From Anaerolineales bacterium (GTDB taxonomy: Bacteria; Chloroflexota; Anaerolineae; 4572-78; J111), in assembly GCA_020634855.1 (NCBI GenBank), contig JACKAU010000003.1, positions 434,001 to 498,000 on the forward strand: 64,000 nt of DNA, written 5' to 3'. The notes under the pieces are model-generated. The model was given only the letters and a program-made list of their open reading frames with translations, was not told the DNA's origin and did not search any database. The translations under genes were made by a program, and so were the position numbers. Below are positions 54,381 through 63,038 of the stretch, one piece after another. The stretch's first letter is position 1, and every line of letters begins with the position of its first letter.

Positions 54381-55409
54381 TCACCGCACCCAAATCGAGC
54401 CGATATCGGTACCGGGATCTTGGCTCAGATTGGTGGGGTTGCTGCCGTCGGCCGCCATCACATAGACCTCCAAGTCGCCGTCCCGATTAGAATGGAACAG
54501 AATCTGCGTACCGTCCGGCGACCAGTGGAAATCGCCCTGAAGCGACTCTTGAGCGTCAGGCGTATTCGTCAAATTGGTCTGCTCACTGCCGTCGGCGTTC
54601 ATTACGTAAATTTCGGCATTGCCGTCTCGACCGGAGAGAAAGGCAATTTTCGAGCCGTCCGGCGACCAAGCCGGAAAGCCGTCAAAGCCGACGCTTTCGG
54701 TCAGGCGGGTAACGCTGCCGTCGGCCATATTTCGAGCGTAAATTTCGACATCGCCATCTTGGTTCGACATAAAGGCCAGGGTGCTGCCGTCGGGCGACCA
54801 GACCGGCTTACCGCTGCCGGCCTCCGGATCGCTCAATCGAACCGGTTCGCCGCCCTCGACGCTAACCGCGTAAATCACCAGCCGTCCATCCCGATCCGAA
54901 TGAAACGCCAACGACTGCCCATCGGGTGACCAGGCCGCAAAGTTGTCATCAGCCGGATTATTGGTTAGATTTATGACCTTTTCACCGGCCGCATCCACAA
55001 TGTAGACTTCGGTGTTGCCCTCGTCGGCGCTGCTGTAAGCCACCCACTCGCCGGTGGGCGACCAGGCCGGATAGTCGCTCGGCGCGGGGGCCGTCTCGTT
55101 CAGCGGGCGCAAATTCTCGCCATCGTTATCCATGCGGTAGAGAGTAATCTCTTCCGTCTGCTCCGCTTGGCCGCCCACAAAAGCATAGGTATCGCTTTGG
55201 GCCGACCACGTCGGTAAGACCTCGTCAATCTCATCGTCGGTCAGCCGGGTCAGGTTTTCACCGGTTCGATCCATGACGTACATTTCAAAATTGCCATCAC
55301 GGTCGGTAATAAAAGCCACGCGTGACGGCGGCGGCAATTCCTCGCCCGCGTTTTGGCAGGCGGTCAAAAGCAGTATCAATCCAACCGCCAATAAAAAAGT
55401 AAATCTCAT
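54381..55409 (-). CDS. PD40/TolB-like beta-propeller lipoprotein
   Basis: 342 residues. Signal peptide with lipobox LLTAC (Cys18), then a beta-propeller of about seven PD40 repeats, e.g. FAAWSPDGQSLAFHSDRDG and FPAWSPDGSKIAFLSGRDG, separated by a regular EIYVMNADGS step. Cell-surface or periplasmic lipoprotein, probably a binding scaffold; TolB in proteobacteria acts in envelope integrity, but these stand-alone propellers have no assigned role. It is convergent with the GT-C gene. Intact, unlike the similar propeller at 24772-27171. Confidence 0.88.
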   Translation of the reverse strand: MRFTFLLAVGLILLLTACQNAGEELPPPSRVAFITDRDGNFEMYVMDRTGENLTRLTDDEIDEVLPTWSAQSDTYAFVGGQAEQTEEITLYRMDNDGENLRPLNETAPAPSDYPAWSPTGEWVAYSSADEGNTEVYIVDAAGEKVINLTNNPADDNFAAWSPDGQSLAFHSDRDGRLVIYAVSVEGGEPVRLSDPEAGSGKPVWSPDGSTLAFMSNQDGDVEIYARNMADGSVTRLTESVGFDGFPAWSPDGSKIAFLSGRDGNAEIYVMNADGSEQTNLTNTPDAQESLQGDFHWSPDGTQILFHSNRDGDLEVYVMAADGSNPTNLSQDPGTDIGSIWVR

Positions 55410-55951
55410 AAGTCTCCCCTGAAAATAACGAACTGGAGCGTCAAAGTAAACTTTGACCTAACCTTGAATGACCAAGCAAGCTTTGTCGCTCCCATACATT
55501 TTCATTGTCGGTGTGGAACCCCTGGGTTCCGAAAGCACCATTTTACGGCTGGAGTATACGCTTACGACTGCTTCGAGTCGAAAAACGGGTCAACAAATCT
55601 GCGAACATTCGCTCACCCGCACTTTTTTGGGATGCAGAAACGAGACCAACTCACTCACCCACCCCGTTTTTGCGTCCAAAATCGAGGCCCATTCGCTAAC
55701 CAGTCGGGTTCAACAGGATTCCGTGAGGGTGCAACCAACGCACTACCATCTATCCATCCACCTCTTAACAATTGGCCTCGCGCTTGGAGTTGCGTTATTA
55801 TTAACCTGAGTTCGACAAATCGGCGTAGGTGGGGTTGAACCGAAAATCGTGTCAGTGGGCTACCGTTGGGTTTCATCCCTGTTTTTGTCGGCTGAAGCTA
55901 CGGCGACCCCAACTTTGTGGACGATGGCATCCCGAATTGGCCCATTCAACC
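55410..55951. repeat. Non-coding stretch with short palindromes
   Basis: 542 bp without a supported gene. GGAGCGTCAAAG (55435) is nearly inverted at 55481-55492; GTCAAAGT-AA-ACTTTGAC lies at 55440-55457; GGAACCC-CT-GGGTTCC at 55515-55530. AAGCAAGCTTTGTCGCTCC (55473) is shared with the palindromic element at 32381-32490. Open frames of 60-120 codons here overlap each other in several phases and look like shadows. Confidence 0.6.
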
Positions 55952-55980
55952 CAATCTATAATTCAGGTTATTATAGATTG
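55952..55980 (+). promoter_or_regulatory. Inverted repeat, operator-like, before the hydrolase gene
   Basis: CAATCTATAA (55952-55961) and TTATAGATTG (55971-55980) form a perfect 10-bp inverted repeat with a 9-base spacer, 50 bases before the ATG at 56030. The AT-rich arms contain -10-like TATAAT/TATTATA sequence, so a dimeric regulator could control this promoter. Confidence 0.5.
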
Positions 55981-56029
55981 GCAAACCAATAGAACCCATT
56001 CAAACGCAGTCAACTAGCGAGGAGCTTCA

Positions 56030-56794
56030 ATGACTGACAATATTCTTGATCTGCCTGAAGTTTTGAGCATTCTGTTCCACCCCCGGCGCGGCGTCGATTT
56101 TACCTCAAACGGCGTGTCGGTCCCGATTGAGGTTGAGCCGGGGCTGTCGCTCAGCGCCTATCTGCACGCTGCCGACGATGCGTCGCCGCTTGTCCTCTTC
56201 TTTCACGGCAATGGCGAAATTGCCGCCGATTATGCCACGATCGGCCCGATGTACAGCCGGTTGGGCATCAGCTTTCTGGTAGCCGATTATCGCGGCTACG
56301 GTATGAGCGGGGGGCAGCCCACCACCAGCGGCCAACGGTCTGACGCCGTAGCTATCTTTGACCGGCTCGATGATATCATGGCCGGACACAATTTAAATCC
56401 ATCCAACAAATATGTAATGGGCCGCTCCTTAGGCAGCGCTTCCGCCATCGAGGTGGCCCACCAAAGAGGCGATCAATTGGCCGGCCTCATCATTGAGAGT
56501 GGGTTTGCCAACACTTTCTCGCTAATATCGCGGCTGGGAGGGTTGGACATCGACGCCGATGACGCGACTCAAGGATACGGTAACACCGCCAAAATTGAAG
56601 CAATCGACCTGCCGACCCTGGTCATCCACGGCGAGGCCGACTACCTGATCCCGGCCTCGGATGGGCAGACCTTATATGATCGCAGCGGCTCGACTGAAAA
56701 GCGGATTGTCCTCATCCCCCGGGCCGGCCATAACGACTTAATGCTGGTCGGTATGGCTCAATATTTTGATGCGATCTATGACTTTATAAAATGA
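56030..56794 (+). CDS. Alpha/beta hydrolase
   Basis: 254 residues; GAGGAG lies 8 bases before the ATG. Oxyanion region FFHGNGE, nucleophile elbow GRSLGS (Ser133), acid Asp204 in HGEADYLIP and His234 in RAGHNDL: a complete catalytic triad. It resembles the BAAT/abhydrolase_12-like serine hydrolases related to Bem46. No signal peptide, so cytoplasmic. Substrate unknown. Single-gene unit with its own likely operator; 56795-56950 after it shows nothing recognisable. Confidence 0.88.
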   Translation: MTDNILDLPEVLSILFHPRRGVDFTSNGVSVPIEVEPGLSLSAYLHAADDASPLVLFFHGNGEIAADYATIGPMYSRLGISFLVADYRGYGMSGGQPTTSGQRSDAVAIFDRLDDIMAGHNLNPSNKYVMGRSLGSASAIEVAHQRGDQLAGLIIESGFANTFSLISRLGGLDIDADDATQGYGNTAKIEAIDLPTLVIHGEADYLIPASDGQTLYDRSGSTEKRIVLIPRAGHNDLMLVGMAQYFDAIYDFIK

Positions 56795-56950
56795 TGTGGG
56801 AAACAATAAGACGGCTGTATGGGGCCAGGGTCAGGGTATTATTAAGAATGCTATCAGCGCTGGCCAGTCGTTCAACCGCCCGGTGACGCCCAGCGGTTTC
56901 TTGCTTTAAACGTTGTAAACTTTAAAGTTGTAAAATGGAGGAGTGCATAT

Positions 56951-57514
56951 TTATTCTAAGGTATCCCTACTCCTGACTGACTCCAATTGGGCTTGCAACG
57001 TTTCCATGTCATGGATCATTTTAGCTATATTAGTTTGGTATTGAGCTATCGCTCTCCTTTGTTCATCAACTTCCTGCTGAAGCTGAGTTAGGTTACGGGT
57101 CGCTTCACGTTGATTTGAAGCATCTAGGAGGGCTTGGGTAATTACCTCCGGTAGACGCCCTAAATTTTGCTTTAATACAAAACCCGAGGCCCCGCTCAAA
57201 ATGGTTTCGGCCGCCAATTCCTCATCATTGAGCGTGCCGGTTATAAAGACAAAGGGTATCTCCGGGGTTTGGTCTTGGACCATCTGAAGCGCCTCGTTGC
57301 CTTTAATTTGCGGCAGATAATAATCGGCCAAAATTAAAGCCGGGTCGAAACTATCAAGGGCTTGTTGAAAATCGTCTCGATTGTTGACTACTTTGAGGCG
57401 ATAAGTGGGCAGCGCTTTTACGACCATGCGCTCGATCAGGCGCGCATCTTCCGGTAAATCTTCTAAAAGCAAGATATGGAACGGCTGTGAGTTGGGTAAT
57501 TCGGCTGGATTCAT
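56951..57514 (-). CDS. Receiver with C-terminal coiled coil
   Basis: 187 residues; paralogue of 47420-47965. Receiver with E18/D19, phosphoacceptor D64 (LILADYYLPQIKGNEAL), Thr in FITGTLNDEELAAETIL and Lys in FVLKQNLGRLP, then about 50 residues of coiled coil (LQQEVDEQRRAIAQYQ). No output domain. The ATG overlaps the stop of the preceding gene (57511-57514, ATGA), so the pair is translationally coupled. Last gene of the second phytochrome module. Confidence 0.9.
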   Translation of the reverse strand: MNPAELPNSQPFHILLLEDLPEDARLIERMVVKALPTYRLKVVNNRDDFQQALDSFDPALILADYYLPQIKGNEALQMVQDQTPEIPFVFITGTLNDEELAAETILSGASGFVLKQNLGRLPEVITQALLDASNQREATRNLTQLQQEVDEQRRAIAQYQTNIAKMIHDMETLQAQLESVRSRDTLE

Positions 57515-57948
57515 CGCCTTCCTGCCTTTTCTTGGTTATTATTTTGAGTATTATGTTGTAACCAATACTTCCCCAATGACTTGAGCAGATCTTTAAAGTG
57601 GGTGTATTTCACCGGTTTGACGAGGTAACTGTTGACGCCCAGTTTATAAGCCAGGGCTACATCCCGTTCTTGGGCCGAGGCGCTAAGAATGATGATGGGA
57701 ATAGTTTTGGTGCGGTCATCGGCTTTAAGGTGAGCCAAAACATCCAAGCCGTTGACTTTGGGCAGCTTGATATCTAATAAGATCAGTTTGGGCCACATAT
57801 CGGGGAACGGATGGGTCTGAAAAAAGAACTCTAAAGCCGCTTCCCCGTTATTCAACAGATGATAACTGGTGGTTATCCCCTCTTTTTCCAGGACGCGGGC
57901 AACAAGGTGAGCCTCTTCAGAATTGTCTTCGATATGTAAAACATCCAT
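57511..57948 (-). CDS. Rcp1-like response regulator
   Basis: 145 residues; paralogue of 46982-47398. E7/D8 acidic pair, phosphoacceptor D59 in LILLDIKLPKVNGLDVL, Ser in ILSASAQE, Lys in YLVKPVKYTHF, and the C-terminal LGKYWLQHN shared with its paralogue and with Rcp1. Receives phosphate from the bacteriophytochrome immediately upstream (98 bases). Overlaps the next gene by four bases. Confidence 0.92.
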   Translation of the reverse strand: MDVLHIEDNSEEAHLVARVLEKEGITTSYHLLNNGEAALEFFFQTHPFPDMWPKLILLDIKLPKVNGLDVLAHLKADDRTKTIPIIILSASAQERDVALAYKLGVNSYLVKPVKYTHFKDLLKSLGKYWLQHNTQNNNQEKAGRR

Positions 57949-58045
57949 ATTCTACCTCCCGGCTAACAATTGTCACCGTGAATAGCTATTTTAACAGATC
58001 GGTTCGGTTTAAAAATGACCTATCATAAAAATAAGATTTCCGACG

Positions 58046-60286
58046 TTATCCATGCGTCGGCGATGCCGGAAGAGCGATATAAAAGGTACTACCCTGCCCC
58101 GGCCGGCTTTCAACCCAGATACGCCCCTGATGGGATTGAACAATGCGCTTGACCAGCGCCAACCCAATACCGGTGCCTTCAAATTCGGTTTCATCCTGAT
58201 GCAGACGGGTAAAGACTTTAAAGATTTCGTCGGCGTAGGCCATATCAAAGCCAATCCCGTTGTCTTTTATCGCATAAACCACTTCATCACCCTGCTGCCG
58301 GCCGCTAATCTCAATCCGAGGCTGAGACACGGGTCGGGTGTATTTGACTGCGTTGGAGATCACATTGAAGAACAGTTGTTGAATGAGCGGGCGGTCGCCA
58401 TATAGCTCCGGTAAAAGATGGATATCAAAGATGATGTGACGCTCTTTTTGGCTTGGCATGACCAGATCGATGGCTTCTTGAATGATAGGGGTGAGATCGA
58501 GGTTGTTATAGATTTTTTCAGAGCGAGTCAGGCGCGAGTAAGCCAGCATGTCCTCGATCAATTGGTTCATTCTGGACGTATTCCGGGTGATAACGGCCAG
58601 AATTTCTTGGCCGTCTTCGTCTAATTGATCGTGGTAATCCTCCCACAATATTTCTGCATAGCTATCGATAATGCGTAACGGTGAACGCAAATCATGAGAA
58701 ACGGAGTAGCTAAACGCATCCAACTCTTCATAGGCTTTCTTTAACTGGGCATTGACCGCTTGCATCTGAGCGGTATGTTGGATGATAACATTGGTGATAT
58801 GTTCGCGCAGCTTACGCGCTGCATTCAACTCGGCCGGCTGCCAGGGGAGCGATTTGGCGTGGACAATTTCCATCCATTGTTCGAATGACTGGCGCGGGCT
58901 AAGGCGTAGGCCGTCGGCTTCAACCGCAACCGCTTTTTCGGGATTACCGCCCCATTTCACCGTCTGGACCACTTCCGGCTTAAACCACAGTATCCAATCC
59001 CCGGTAAATTTAGAAATAGATAAAGCCAATAGACCGGCCGCCGTCGCCGTATAGGCCTGAGCCGGTTCGTAGGCGGCAGACAGCTTATCCGTGTGATACA
59101 GGGCAGTCTCCTCTTGCTGGTTTAGCCAGTCAATTAAATCCAAAACCTGGTTACGGGCCGGCGTCTGACCGTGTAAAACAAGCTGATCATTGAAGTAGAT
59201 GGCCGCCCCACGGCTAGAGTTAAGATCGAGCAAGGTCACCGGATAGTCAACTAATCCGGCGACAAAGTCTGTTGAGCGACTCATCTGTTCCAGCAAGGTT
59301 TCACCTACGGCGGAAAACTGCTTAGCCAACTGATGTTCTTCTGCCGCAATAATGGTGGGGAGTTGGCCGGAAAAAATGCGGCTAATAAATGCGCAAATAT
59401 TGCGCAAATTGTAATCAACAAATCTAGGAGTGTAATGATGGCAGACAAATAAGCCCCACAGGCTGCCGTTATGAATAATGGAGATGGACATGGTGGCGGC
59501 CACCCCGATATTGCGTAAATATTCGATATGAATGGGCGGAACGGCCCTGAGCACAGCGTGGGTCAAATCAAGCGGCTGGTCGGCCGGGGGCGTCAATAGT
59601 GGCATCAAATTAGCCGGCTCAGCGGTTACATCCACAATATTGCGCACCCGATTGATGGTGTAAAGCTGGCGGGCTTGAGTCGGGATATCGCTGGCCGGGA
59701 AATGTAATCCCAGAAACGGTTCAAGCCCCGACTCCTTGGCTTCGGCAATGACCTGACCGTGCCAATCTTCATCAAAACGGTAAACCATCACCCGATCGAA
59801 CCCGGTTAACTGCTTAATTTGCTCGGCCGAGGTTTGAAAGAGCGCCGCAAGGGTATCGGCCTGTTGAATGGTCTGGAGGATATGGCTGAGCATATTGTAA
59901 AATTGAAGAGAGGTTATTGCGGGACGGAGCGGTTCAAATTCTAGCAGCAGCAGATCGTGCTGGCGATGAGCAATGAGATTATAAGGCGTAGTAGCCGGCG
60001 TCAACTTTACGATGGTGGGATTAACGGTTTGAAAGTTATCGGCCTGCCAGGCGGCAATGATTCGTTCGATAATAGGCAGATTGATGAAGTCCGACAGGGA
60101 TTGGGCCAGTAACTCATCCGGCTGGACGTTGATATGGTCGGCAGTATTGCCGCTAACCTGAATAATCGCCAGGTCCGGCATTCGGCAGACCAACAAAAAA
60201 CCGTGAGGTTGTATCCGACCGGGAATATGAATCGGTTCTTGATCACAATTGGTTAAATCAACCTGATAAGGTTGGTAGGTCGTCAT
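58046..60286 (-). CDS. bphP: Bacteriophytochrome histidine kinase
   Basis: 746 residues: PAS_2 (about 15-120), GAF (about 140-300), PHY (about 320-490), HisKA YSVSHDLRSPLRII (His531) and HATPase (IKDNGIGF, GTGIGLALVK). Cys14 in LTNCDQEPIHIPG is the biliverdin-attachment Cys of bacteriophytochromes, and the GAF domain keeps FPASDIPTQAR and FVCHHYTPR. It is therefore expected to be a red/far-red light sensor; biliverdin would need a heme oxygenase, which is not in the window. First of a three-gene module with two receivers. Confidence 0.95.
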   Translation of the reverse strand: MTTYQPYQVDLTNCDQEPIHIPGRIQPHGFLLVCRMPDLAIIQVSGNTADHINVQPDELLAQSLSDFINLPIIERIIAAWQADNFQTVNPTIVKLTPATTPYNLIAHRQHDLLLLEFEPLRPAITSLQFYNMLSHILQTIQQADTLAALFQTSAEQIKQLTGFDRVMVYRFDEDWHGQVIAEAKESGLEPFLGLHFPASDIPTQARQLYTINRVRNIVDVTAEPANLMPLLTPPADQPLDLTHAVLRAVPPIHIEYLRNIGVAATMSISIIHNGSLWGLFVCHHYTPRFVDYNLRNICAFISRIFSGQLPTIIAAEEHQLAKQFSAVGETLLEQMSRSTDFVAGLVDYPVTLLDLNSSRGAAIYFNDQLVLHGQTPARNQVLDLIDWLNQQEETALYHTDKLSAAYEPAQAYTATAAGLLALSISKFTGDWILWFKPEVVQTVKWGGNPEKAVAVEADGLRLSPRQSFEQWMEIVHAKSLPWQPAELNAARKLREHITNVIIQHTAQMQAVNAQLKKAYEELDAFSYSVSHDLRSPLRIIDSYAEILWEDYHDQLDEDGQEILAVITRNTSRMNQLIEDMLAYSRLTRSEKIYNNLDLTPIIQEAIDLVMPSQKERHIIFDIHLLPELYGDRPLIQQLFFNVISNAVKYTRPVSQPRIEISGRQQGDEVVYAIKDNGIGFDMAYADEIFKVFTRLHQDETEFEGTGIGLALVKRIVQSHQGRIWVESRPGQGSTFYIALPASPTHG

Positions 60287-60436
60287 TGCTATCAGCCCAT
60301 ATTCCGTTGTCGCTACATTTGGATCTATTTTAGCATAAAAGATGCTAAAAAGCTATAGCTTTGGCCGATGGGCTGCTGTTTATCCGGTTATTCAACCACA
60401 TTTCTCTGTCTGCCCATTCTCCAAACCGGAGAGTAG

Positions 60437-60496
60437 GGAATAAGAAGTAGGGATTGAGAGATCGATCAAAACCAATTACTCTCTACTTCTTATTCC
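60437..60496. repeat. Inverted repeat with perfect 14-bp arms
   Basis: GGAATAAGAAGTAG (60437-60450) is perfectly inverted at 60483-60496 with a 32-base spacer, in the 255-bp gap between the two minus-strand genes. It may form a hairpin after the secreted-protein operon; there is no T-run on the minus side. Nothing else is recognised in the gap. Confidence 0.65.
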
Positions 60497-60541
60497 TTGC
60501 TTCCCCTGGAAGTTATTTTCTGGATGGGGTAGCCACTTGGG

Positions 60542-63010
60542 TTACTTAAAAATTACCGGAATGTAATATCGGTTCCCCAAGGAGGGTTCACCCCCGGTAT
60601 CGATTACGGTGGTAACCGACTGCGTTCCGGTAGTCCTAAGGCCATCACCGGAGGTAACGCCGTAATCGGCATTGGTGATCGTTTGCGTCGCGGTCACGAT
60701 GAATGAGGTCTGAACCGTGTCATGGGCCGCCAGAGAGGCCAGCGTCCAACTAACGACGTTCCCAACTCGCGTTCCGCCCGACACGTAATTAGCGCCGACC
60801 GGCAGGGTATCGGTGATGCGTACATTGTTGATGGTCAGGCCCAGGGTATTAGTCAGAGTCAAGGTGTATAAGATGGGTTGGCCGGCCACGGCCGTAGCCG
60901 GGCCGCTTTTGCTAAGGGTCAAGGCCGATACGGGCGTTGTACAATTCCGGGCGGCCTCAACGATCCCTTCAAACACAAGGTCCAGATCATTCGCTCTCGG
61001 GACCGCGAAGAATTGGCCGCAGCGGGGCGCAAAATAGACGTCGCCGGTGGTGGGGTCGACGCCGGTGGCCATCGCCGCCAGTAAGTCAGGATCAAAGCCC
61101 GGTCCTAGCCCGATGGTAAATAGGCTGACATTTTGATTGGCAGCTTGTTGAGCATAGTAGATAGCGCAGTCGTAGTCCTGGCTTCCCTGCCCATGTTCGC
61201 CCATCCATAAGTTTGAGGCGGGACAGTTGTCATCGTCATTCGGGACGCCATCCGTCAACAAAATAAGAACACGCCGGGCCGTTCCTTGCCGGTCGCAAAC
61301 ACTCTTATCATTGATACCGGGGCTACAATTGGAGTCAATACCGGTATTGTTACCGGCTTCTATCCCCAACTCCTCCAGCCCTTCCCGCAGTCCCTCAGAT
61401 ATATTTGTCCCACCGGTATTATCGTGAATTTCAACGCTCTTGATGACCTGCGTGAACGAGATAGGGTTGGTGGCCGGGTCAAAGCATTTTAGAACACCCT
61501 GAGGATCATTCTCGGCAGCCCATCGCAGACATTGCAGTTCAGCCCGCTGCTGGATGCCGTGAGTAGTGCCATTGTAGACATTATTTGAAAAGGCCACCAA
61601 CCCCAATTGATCGATGGCCGGATCGAGCAAGTTAGCCAGGTATTTGACGCCCTCTTTCTCGGTGCGGATGGGATCTTTATCGTGGAACAAATCGTTGTTC
61701 AATTGGTTGGTGGGGCTTAAAACTTGAGTACAGCCAATCCCGGCGCCGCCAGCCCCATAATCACTTGATGATGAGTCGGTACTGCCGGTTTTGCAACTGC
61801 ATTGGGCCGGATCGACTGTCTCGCCAAAAACCGGATTGCAGATATTGCAGGCTTCGCGGGTGCCGGAACCGGCGGTCACCGGTGGACCCTGCCCACCATC
61901 TTGGTTGATAAAGTTTTTGAAAGCCGTCGTAATACCGGTATCATCACCAAACACGGTTCCCCCTTCGCTGATGGTTGTATTTTGATCACCCCCATCAAAG
62001 TCGGTAAAGATAATTTTATCGACGTGAAAGCCGGCGCTGCCCTGATACAACCGGAGCGTATGCTGCACCCCATTGGTGGTTGCCACCGCGCCCAACTTCA
62101 ACCAGCGCCATTTGTTACTTTCAGGTAAGCGAATGTCATTCGATTGACTTAGATTAGTGTATTCGCCGCCCTCAACATCCTGCCAATCACTGCCATCAGC
62201 CCGGCCGATCTGCCAGAAGATAGCCTTGCGCCACTCGGGTAAACTGGTCGGGCTGCTGCCGTTCCATTTCCAGCCATAGGGACCGGAACCTTGCGCCCTA
62301 ATCCAAACAGAGGTATCGCCGCTCCAATCAGGGGTAAAATCATACTCGACATAGGGGGGGGTACTCGACGGCGGTGACTCACCCAGGCCGGTGGCGACCA
62401 TCTCCCAGCAAGCCCCGCTAAGATTGGGTCCGTCAAAACATTCGGGATTGTAAGCTGCGCCTTGCAACTGGGGATAGCTAGTAACATCACTCTGGCTGTA
62501 GACCGGGAAGGGATGCGCTCCGATATAAGCGCCGCGCGAATCCATGCCTGACGCATCACGATTGCTAGCTCGTTGAATGACCCAGAAGCCTTGGCCGGGC
62601 TGACGCAGTTCGAACCGCCAGCCTTGCAGCGGCACGTCTCGCGAGTAAAGCTCCGCTTCGTGGACAAAATATTTATAACCGCTGGTGTCAGTCGTTGGTT
62701 CAGTCGCTTGGATACAGATATCAGTCGTAGTGACATCGGGCAGGGGATTAAAGTTACCGTTAGCCGGCCAGGGGTTAGCGATAACGTCAAATTTTGGGTC
62801 CGCACTGTTCACCACCGGTTCCCAACAGCCGAAGCAAGTGGTCTCATAATCCGTCGAGCCGGAAGCGTCAAAGACCACGGCTATGTCCAACGGGGGAGGC
62901 GTTACGGCATCATCGGCAGTGGCCGGGTTGAGCCACGCACTGCCGCCCCAAGCCAGCCCCATCCCTAAAACAGCCGACACCGCTAAGAGCAGCCATAGAT
63001 TTCTTTTCAT
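60542..63010 (-). CDS. Secreted VWA-domain protein with DUF11 module
   Basis: 822 residues. Signal peptide (LWLLLAVSAVLGMGLAWGG). A VWA domain begins DIAVVFDASGS (MIDAS D48, S50, S52), is interrupted by about 400 residues (beta-rich, WSGDTSVWIRAQG.., Cys-rich near 390-420) and resumes with LGLVAFSNNVYNG, TGGTNISEG (Thr about 535) and LILLTDGVPND (Asp about 585). A DUF11 module (TLSKSGPATAVAGQ.., about 705-800) follows and the end is RYYIPVIFK. Likely extracellular adhesion. It lies 28 bases after the beta-helix gene in a minus-strand operon. Confidence 0.85.
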   Translation of the reverse strand: MKRNLWLLLAVSAVLGMGLAWGGSAWLNPATADDAVTPPPLDIAVVFDASGSTDYETTCFGCWEPVVNSADPKFDVIANPWPANGNFNPLPDVTTTDICIQATEPTTDTSGYKYFVHEAELYSRDVPLQGWRFELRQPGQGFWVIQRASNRDASGMDSRGAYIGAHPFPVYSQSDVTSYPQLQGAAYNPECFDGPNLSGACWEMVATGLGESPPSSTPPYVEYDFTPDWSGDTSVWIRAQGSGPYGWKWNGSSPTSLPEWRKAIFWQIGRADGSDWQDVEGGEYTNLSQSNDIRLPESNKWRWLKLGAVATTNGVQHTLRLYQGSAGFHVDKIIFTDFDGGDQNTTISEGGTVFGDDTGITTAFKNFINQDGGQGPPVTAGSGTREACNICNPVFGETVDPAQCSCKTGSTDSSSSDYGAGGAGIGCTQVLSPTNQLNNDLFHDKDPIRTEKEGVKYLANLLDPAIDQLGLVAFSNNVYNGTTHGIQQRAELQCLRWAAENDPQGVLKCFDPATNPISFTQVIKSVEIHDNTGGTNISEGLREGLEELGIEAGNNTGIDSNCSPGINDKSVCDRQGTARRVLILLTDGVPNDDDNCPASNLWMGEHGQGSQDYDCAIYYAQQAANQNVSLFTIGLGPGFDPDLLAAMATGVDPTTGDVYFAPRCGQFFAVPRANDLDLVFEGIVEAARNCTTPVSALTLSKSGPATAVAGQPILYTLTLTNTLGLTINNVRITDTLPVGANYVSGGTRVGNVVSWTLASLAAHDTVQTSFIVTATQTITNADYGVTSGDGLRTTGTQSVTTVIDTGGEPSLGNRYYIPVIFK

Positions 63011-63038
63011 TTTTCTCTCCAGTCATTTGAGGGCAAGA

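Noticed and set aside
55464..55876. Several 64-124 codon open frames in the gap before the hydrolase gene
   Set aside because: They overlap one another in different phases, contain palindromic repeats and have no ribosome-binding site or known domain.
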